Origin: an uncultured Candidatus Udaeobacter sp.
GTDB taxonomy: Bacteria > Verrucomicrobiota > Verrucomicrobiia > Chthoniobacterales > UBA10450
NCBI GenBank assembly: GCA_955652715.1
Contig: CATPBS010000152.1
Span: forward strand, 1 to 10,097
Length of the DNA stretch: 10,097 nt
Direction of reading: 5' to 3'
In this document: one piece after another, positions 6,069 to 10,097 of the stretch
Layout: every line of letters starts with the position of its first letter
How positions within the stretch are numbered: position 1 is the first letter of the stretch
The notes under the pieces: generated by a model
What the model saw: the letters and a program-made list of their open reading frames with translations, nothing else
Told to the model about the DNA's origin: nothing
Database searches by the model: none
Program-made: the position numbers and the translations under genes

Positions 6069-6704
6069 ATGGGGCTGCCGATAATCATTCTTGGGGGTGG
6101 AGGTCACGCGAAAGTCGTAATTTACACGCTGCTCCTGCAGGATCGGCAAATCCTCGGATATTGCGAACTTGGGCCGGATGGCAAGCCGGTCTTGGGGGTC
6201 GCACGGCTGGGAGAGGAAGAGGTGATCTTGCGCTTTGCACCTGAAAAGGTGCGCCTCGCAAACGGGATTGGGTCGCCTCTGCGCAGTGCAGTCTATGAAA
6301 GGTTTGCCGCCGAGGGATATCTCTTCGAACAGGTCATTCACCCATCAGCCGTGGTGGCCACCGATGTCCACCTCGACAGTGGCGTCCAAATCATGGCCAA
6401 GGCAGTGGTGCAACCCGGAACATGCATTGGTCTCGACACCATCATTAACACGGCCGCTTCAGTCGATCATGATTGTGTCTTGGGCAGCCATGTTCACGTC
6501 GGCCCCGGGGCCGTTCTTTGCGGGCATGTCCGCGTCGGGGACGGGGCGCAAATTGGCGCTGCGGCAACGATCATCCAAGGGAAATCCATTGGGGCCGGGA
6601 GCATTGTCGGGGCAGGCGCGTTAGTGCTTGAGGATATCCCGTCGAAGGTTACAGCCGTCGGCGTCCCGGCGCGAGTCATTAAAAGCGAAGTTTGCCCGAG
6701 ATAG
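6069..6704 (+). CDS. neuD: NeuD/PglD-like sugar O- or N-acyltransferase (left-handed beta helix)
   Basis: Probably transfers an acetyl group from acetyl-CoA to a sugar intermediate or to the finished nonulosonic acid. The protein has 211 residues, typical of the NeuD/PglD/PerB group. The N-terminal Rossmann-like part begins PIIILGGGGHAKVV (4-17), the sugar-nucleotide-binding signature. From about 90 to 185 imperfect hexapeptide repeats form a left-handed beta helix (VHLDSGVQIMAKAVVQPGTCIG, VRVGDGAQIGAAATI). INTAASVDHDCVLG (126-139) contains H134, which aligns with the catalytic histidine of PglD in its NTGAxVxHD context. GVPARVIK (198-205) is the usual end. It starts 24 bases after neuB with only a weak Shine-Dalgarno. 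In sialic acid clusters NeuD is an O-acetyltransferase, while in bacillosamine-type pathways relatives are N-acetyltransferases, so the substrate stays open. Confidence 0.88.
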   Translation: MGLPIIILGGGGHAKVVIYTLLLQDRQILGYCELGPDGKPVLGVARLGEEEVILRFAPEKVRLANGIGSPLRSAVYERFAAEGYLFEQVIHPSAVVATDVHLDSGVQIMAKAVVQPGTCIGLDTIINTAASVDHDCVLGSHVHVGPGAVLCGHVRVGDGAQIGAAATIIQGKSIGAGSIVGAGALVLEDIPSKVTAVGVPARVIKSEVCPR

Positions 6705-6721
6705 GGAGTGGATTCCAAACC

Positions 6722-8134
6722 GTGAGAACAGTGTACGTAGTGCACTGCATCGACACCGAGGGCCCCCTTCATGAGTCGCTCGATGCCACGTTTGAGCGGT
6801 TGAAAGGGATCTTTGACCTGGACTTCGAACCGAGCACAGAGTTGTTGCGCCGCCTTCAGAAAGGCCAGGTTGATTTGGGTGGGTTGGAAGCTGCCGTCCA
6901 AAGGGTTGTGGATCCACACCTTCTCTCCTACAACGATACCTGGGACAAGGTGGACCTGATGTTGGCCGATGCTTTGTCGGACAGGTTTCGGAATGAGGTG
7001 CGTGATACCAACGGGGGCGGTTGGGTCTACAACTGGTTTTGTGTTGATCATGTGGATTATGACCTTAATCCGCGGCGACGCGATATCGGTTATCACAATG
7101 TTTTCGACCACTACCGCACGGTTCTTCGGGAGACCGGATCCGTTCAGGACGGTCTCCATTTCCACTATCATCCCCATGCCTTCCGGCGCGAAGCCAACCT
7201 CTGTGCGACGCACTGGTGGGCGAATTCAGATAGCCTAGCACAAGTGCTTTCGCGCAGGGTGATCGAGCGAAAGTGGTTTCCGGCAGCAAATCGGCCAGGT
7301 TACCATGTGACCAGGCCGGACAGTCACTGGTTCCTCGAGCAATTTATTCCCTTCGACTTCTCGAGTCAGGCGGTAGTGGCGACCGAGGAAGACAAAGCGC
7401 AATTCGGACTCGATGAGGGGCGCTTGGGTGACTGGCGCCGCGCACCGGCCAACTGGCAGCCCTACCATCCGGCGCACGATGATTATCAGGTACCGGGGAG
7501 TTGTCGCCGTTGGATCGGCCGCTGTTTGAACGTGGGAACACGCTACCGTTTGCTCATCGAGGCGGATGTGCGGCAGGCTTTCGAGGAAGCGCGCGCAGGC
7601 AAACAGGTTGTGCTCGGCTTCACCAACCACGATTTTCGTGACCTTCGCTTGGACGTACAATCAGTTCGAAAGCTGCTCGTGGCGGCAAGCAAAGACTTTC
7701 CTGATGTCGCGTTTCAATTCTCCGAAGCGGTCGCGGCGATGCGTAGCGCGTTGGGACTGGTCTCTCACCCCCCCTGTGAACTGGAGCTTTCTCTTGCCAG
7801 GGCCGATGGGACAGCGCACGTCCTGAAAGTAATCAGCCCAACTCCTGTTTTCGGGCCGCAGCCATGGCTGGCCTTGAAGACTTCCGCTGGAACCTTCCAT
7901 CACGACAATTTCGATATTCTGACACCCTTTCATCGATGGCAGTACGTTTTTGATGAGGAGACCTTCCCGTTGAAAGCTCTAAGTGCGGTGGGCGTGGCGG
8001 CGAACAATGCTTTCGGGACGACCACCGTAACCGTCCTGGAGACGGAGACGGGCAAGGTCTCCAGGCAGCTTTGGAACGCGCTTGGGATGGACTGTCCGGT
8101 TCTGCAGCCCACGAAAACTTTGGAATATGCATGA
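6722..8134 (+). CDS. Unassigned protein with metal-hydrolase/deacetylase-like motifs
   Basis: I do not recognise a named family. From GTG 6722 the product has 470 residues. The N-terminal strand reads TVYVVHCIDTEGP (3-15) with D11 and E13. WFCVDHVDYD (105-114), HFHYHPHAF (146-154, four histidines), RPGYHVTRPDSHWF (191-204) and VVLGFTNHDFRDL (296-308) follow. An acidic pair after the first strand, an HxHxH cluster, an RPGY motif and a late conserved histidine resemble, in order, the NodB-type polysaccharide deacetylase / (beta/alpha)-barrel metal hydrolases. This is inference from spacing, not proven homology. Residues after about 350 look like a separate beta-rich domain. There is no signal peptide or transmembrane segment, so it should act in the cytoplasm. 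A TTG start at 6692 would overlap neuD; GTG 6722 is preferred because the first strand begins right after it, with GGGAG at 6704-6708 upstream. It is coupled by ATGA to the next gene, and may process an amino-sugar precursor. Confidence 0.75.
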   Translation: MRTVYVVHCIDTEGPLHESLDATFERLKGIFDLDFEPSTELLRRLQKGQVDLGGLEAAVQRVVDPHLLSYNDTWDKVDLMLADALSDRFRNEVRDTNGGGWVYNWFCVDHVDYDLNPRRRDIGYHNVFDHYRTVLRETGSVQDGLHFHYHPHAFRREANLCATHWWANSDSLAQVLSRRVIERKWFPAANRPGYHVTRPDSHWFLEQFIPFDFSSQAVVATEEDKAQFGLDEGRLGDWRRAPANWQPYHPAHDDYQVPGSCRRWIGRCLNVGTRYRLLIEADVRQAFEEARAGKQVVLGFTNHDFRDLRLDVQSVRKLLVAASKDFPDVAFQFSEAVAAMRSALGLVSHPPCELELSLARADGTAHVLKVISPTPVFGPQPWLALKTSAGTFHHDNFDILTPFHRWQYVFDEETFPLKALSAVGVAANNAFGTTTVTVLETETGKVSRQLWNALGMDCPVLQPTKTLEYA

Positions 8135-9558
8135 AAGACACTGAAAGCGAGAAACGGCTGGTGGATTCGATAATCGCGCCAGCGGTCTCCATCTCGCAAG
8201 CGATGGCGCAGCTCGAACGGGCCGGCACCGGGGCCTTATTGCTGTGCGATGTCGACCGCTACCTTTGCGGGCTTTTGACCGATGGCGACATCCGGCGAGC
8301 TGTGCTGCAAGGCCGATCGCTGGATGATCCCTGCACCGCCATCGCAACCCTTAATCCCATTAAAGTGCCAGCGCCCGTAAACGCGGAGGAGGCGCTGCGA
8401 ATCATGAACGAGCATGACATTCACCATTTGCCTGCTGTGGATGCCAACGGCCGGGTTCAGATCTTCGTGTTGCGCCAGGATCTGACAGTTGAAGCGGATC
8501 AAGTACGGGTTGAGCGCCGGCTCAGGGCGTCGATTGTCGCGCCTGGCGCTTCGATTTCGGAAGCTATGGCCCAACTCGACAAGGCGGCCACCGGCACTCT
8601 GTTGGTTTGCGATCCGGACCGCCGTCTCCTCGGCTTGTTGACAGACGGAGACTTTCGCCGGGCGATTCTGCGACGCAAACCCCTCAGTGAGCCTTGCGGG
8701 ACGATCGCGAGTTCTCACCCCATAACCGCCCTCTTCCCTGTCGTCCCGACGGAGGCCTTGCGGCTCATGAACAAACATGACGTCAGTCAATTGCCGGTGG
8801 TCGATAACGAGGGACGGGTTCAAAAGCTCCTTTTGCGCAAAGACATAGTACCCGATCCCGGCCTGGCTCTTTCCGCCGTGGTTATGGCGGGGGGCCTCGG
8901 GACCCGGCTGTTGCCTCTCACCGAGAAGCTGCCCAAACCGATGTTACCCGTCGGCGACCGGCCGTTACTGGAGCTAACAATCGCCCAATTGAGACGCGCC
9001 GGGATCAAGGACGTGAGCCTGACCACCCACTATCTGCCCGAAGCCATCTCGGACCATTTCAAAAACGGAGAGACCTTTGGGGTTCGCTTGAATTATCTGC
9101 AGGAAGAGCATCCCCTAGGAACCGCCGGTGGACTCAAGTCGCTGAAGCACTTCGACGGCACGATGCTGGTGATTAATGGAGATGTTCTAACGGGCGCGCC
9201 GTTCGATGCCATGCTCGATTTCCACCGCGCTTACCACGCCGATCTCACGATTGGCGTGAGGAAATACGATGTCCAGGTCCCTTTTGGCGTAGTGGAGTGC
9301 GAGGATGTCCACGTAACACAGTTGCAGGAGAAACCGTCGCTCAGCTTTTTCATTAACGCGGGCACCTATCTCCTCGAACCTGCGGTTTGCGACCTCATTC
9401 CCTCCGGCCAGCGTTTCGACATGACGGAATTGATACAAAAGCTGATCGAGGCAGGAAAAGTTGTCGTCAGTTTTCCCATCATGGAATACTGGCTCGATAT
9501 GGGGCGTCACGAGGATTATGCCAAGGCCCAGGAAGACTTTCGCAGCGGAGCGATTTGA
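8131..9558 (+). CDS. Sugar-1-phosphate nucleotidyltransferase with two tandem CBS pairs (PtmE-like)
   Basis: Probably joins a sugar-1-phosphate to a nucleoside triphosphate, giving the activated sugar for the nonulosonic acid pathway. The closest architecture I know is Campylobacter PtmE (one CBS pair plus nucleotidyltransferase, a glucosamine-1-phosphate guanylyltransferase of legionaminic acid synthesis). This product has 475 residues: CBS pair 1 (10-119), CBS pair 2 (131-240) and an NTP-transferase domain from about 246. The last carries VMAGGLGTRLLPLT (251-264), PKP (268-270), LGTAGGL (329-335), NGD (349-351), EKP (400-402) and WLDMGRHEDY (454-463). CBS pairs usually bind adenosine nucleotides and regulate the attached enzyme. 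The extra pair is about 56% identical to the first without gaps, so a whole regulatory module was duplicated. ATG 8131 overlaps the previous stop as ATGA; an in-frame ATG at 8071 would lie inside the preceding gene. Nucleotide and sugar specificity are not shown by the sequence. Confidence 0.9.
   Translation: MKDTESEKRLVDSIIAPAVSISQAMAQLERAGTGALLLCDVDRYLCGLLTDGDIRRAVLQGRSLDDPCTAIATLNPIKVPAPVNAEEALRIMNEHDIHHLPAVDANGRVQIFVLRQDLTVEADQVRVERRLRASIVAPGASISEAMAQLDKAATGTLLVCDPDRRLLGLLTDGDFRRAILRRKPLSEPCGTIASSHPITALFPVVPTEALRLMNKHDVSQLPVVDNEGRVQKLLLRKDIVPDPGLALSAVVMAGGLGTRLLPLTEKLPKPMLPVGDRPLLELTIAQLRRAGIKDVSLTTHYLPEAISDHFKNGETFGVRLNYLQEEHPLGTAGGLKSLKHFDGTMLVINGDVLTGAPFDAMLDFHRAYHADLTIGVRKYDVQVPFGVVECEDVHVTQLQEKPSLSFFINAGTYLLEPAVCDLIPSGQRFDMTELIQKLIEAGKVVVSFPIMEYWLDMGRHEDYAKAQEDFRSGAI
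8158..8487 (+). repeat. First copy of duplicated CBS-pair module
   Basis: This encodes residues 10-119 of the nucleotidyltransferase. It includes ISQAMAQLERAGTGALLLCD, LLTDGDIRRAVL and MNEHDIHHLPAVD, the two successive CBS motifs. It aligns without gaps to the second copy, offset by 121 residues (363 bases). Confidence 0.85.
8521..8850 (+). repeat. Second copy of duplicated CBS-pair module
   Basis: This encodes residues 131-240. ISEAMAQLDKAATGTLLVCD, LLTDGDFRRAIL and MNKHDVSQLPVVD match the first copy position by position. I count 62 identities over 110 residues by hand. The copy leads directly into the nucleotidyltransferase domain. Confidence 0.85.
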
Positions 9559-9559
9559 T

Positions 9560-10097
9560 ATGAAGATCTTGGTTACCGGAGGCGCAGGATACGTCGGTTC
9601 GATGCTTGTTCCGATCCTTTTGAGCGCGGGTCACACACTCAGGGTCTTCGATAGCTTGAATCACGGAGGGGCTTCGCTTCTCTCGGTCTGGTCGGATCCC
9701 GCCTTCGAGTTCCGGCGCGCAGATATCCGCGATCGCCGGGCAGTAAGGTCCGCTCTTTCGGGAATGGAAGCGGTCATCCATCTCGCGGGCGTCGTTGGCG
9801 ACCCTGCATGTGCCAGAGACCCCCATCTCGCGAGAGCCGTCAACCTCCAAGCCTCCTTGGCGCTTATCGAAGATAGTCAGCGCGCTGGCGTCGAACGATT
9901 CGTTTTCGCCTCGACGTGCAGCAATTACGGAAAGATGAAGGACGCAAACCATTACGTGGATGAGGAATCGGAGCTAAGCCCGGTCTCCCTCTACGCGGAA
10001 ACGAAGGTGGCTGTTGAAAAGTCTCTACTCGCCAGTGGCAACGGCAAAGCATGGTCTCCGACACCTCTGCGGTTTGCGACCATTTTTGGGGCTTCGC
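9560..10097 (+). CDS. NAD-dependent epimerase/dehydratase (extended SDR), cut by the window edge
   Basis: This is an oxidoreductase-type nucleotide-sugar enzyme, probably making a 4,6-dehydratase, epimerase or reductase step. The frame is open from ATG 9560 to the right edge (179 codons), so the C-terminal half is missing. MKILVTGGAGYVGS has the GxxGxxG dinucleotide motif (7-13), D31 ends the second strand as in NAD-preferring enzymes, and ADIRD (54-58) marks the third. AVIHLAGVVGDPAC (71-84), FVFASTCSNYG (114-124) and YAETK (145-149) give the Ser/Thr and YxxxK active-site elements of extended SDRs. The VGDPAC and STCSNYG combination marks a frequently seen but, to my knowledge, functionally vague subgroup. 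It starts 1 base after the preceding stop, with GGAG at 9547-9550 as a plausible Shine-Dalgarno. That supports an operon continuing to the right. Confidence 0.88.
   Translation, partial: MKILVTGGAGYVGSMLVPILLSAGHTLRVFDSLNHGGASLLSVWSDPAFEFRRADIRDRRAVRSALSGMEAVIHLAGVVGDPACARDPHLARAVNLQASLALIEDSQRAGVERFVFASTCSNYGKMKDANHYVDEESELSPVSLYAETKVAVEKSLLASGNGKAWSPTPLRFATIFGAS

Noticed and set aside
6494..7213. A 239-codon open frame on the minus strand
   Set aside because: It lies opposite neuD and the start of the unassigned gene, both of which have clear protein motifs. Its product shows no recognisable domain and crosses two real genes.
7768..7774. Run of seven C in the unassigned gene as a phase-variable tract
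   Set aside because: Seven bases is short for slipped-strand switching, the frame is intact, and no other genes here carry such runs.
8236..8823. A 195-codon open frame on the minus strand, opposite the CBS pairs
   Set aside because: Its length and internal similarity come from the duplicated CBS code on the + strand; it shows no domain of its own.

Overview
The window looks like part of a cell-surface polysaccharide locus (O-antigen or capsule type) from a moderately GC-rich Gram-negative bacterium. All recognisable genes are on the + strand. The lineage cannot be fixed from this sequence. A four-helix-bundle gene sitting in purine-rich low-complexity repeats between the two ABC exporter genes suggests Verrucomicrobiota or a PVC-group relative, but that is a guess from gene context.

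Layout. The left edge (1-115) holds the last ~37 codons of what reads as a membrane protein. A strong Shine-Dalgarno with a 29-codon ORF follows, then a family 2 glycosyltransferase (271-1221). After a 219-base gap with an inverted repeat comes the exporter: the ABC permease Wzm (1441-2259), an inserted four-helix-bundle gene (2348-2716) flanked by imperfect inverted repeats, and the ATPase Wzt with a C-terminal carbohydrate-binding-type domain (2762-4066). Next is a tightly packed sugar block: a second glycosyltransferase (4063-4995), a NeuB-family nonulosonic acid synthase (4992-6044), a NeuD-like hexapeptide acyltransferase (6069-6704), an unassigned protein with His/Asp-rich motifs that look like a metal hydrolase (6722-8134), and a nucleotidyltransferase preceded by two tandem CBS pairs (8131-9558). 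A short-chain dehydrogenase/epimerase starts at 9560 and runs off the right edge.

How the genes may work together (inference). The NeuB, NeuD, CBS-nucleotidyltransferase and SDR genes resemble parts of a nonulosonic acid pathway of the legionaminic type, where a CBS-nucleotidyltransferase (PtmE in Campylobacter) activates the amino-sugar precursor as a GDP sugar. The two glycosyltransferases would build the chain, and Wzm/Wzt would export it, with the Wzt C-terminal domain probably reading the chain end. Three ATGA stop/start overlaps (4063, 4992, 8131) and short gaps elsewhere indicate one translationally coupled operon from the ATPase onward.

Most worth a second look: the tandem duplication of the whole CBS pair (about 56% identical, ungapped, by hand count), the unassigned 470-residue protein between neuD and the nucleotidyltransferase, and the repeat-bracketed four-helix-bundle cassette between wzm and wzt. 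I see no tRNA, rRNA, CRISPR array, transposase or convincing Rho-independent terminator.
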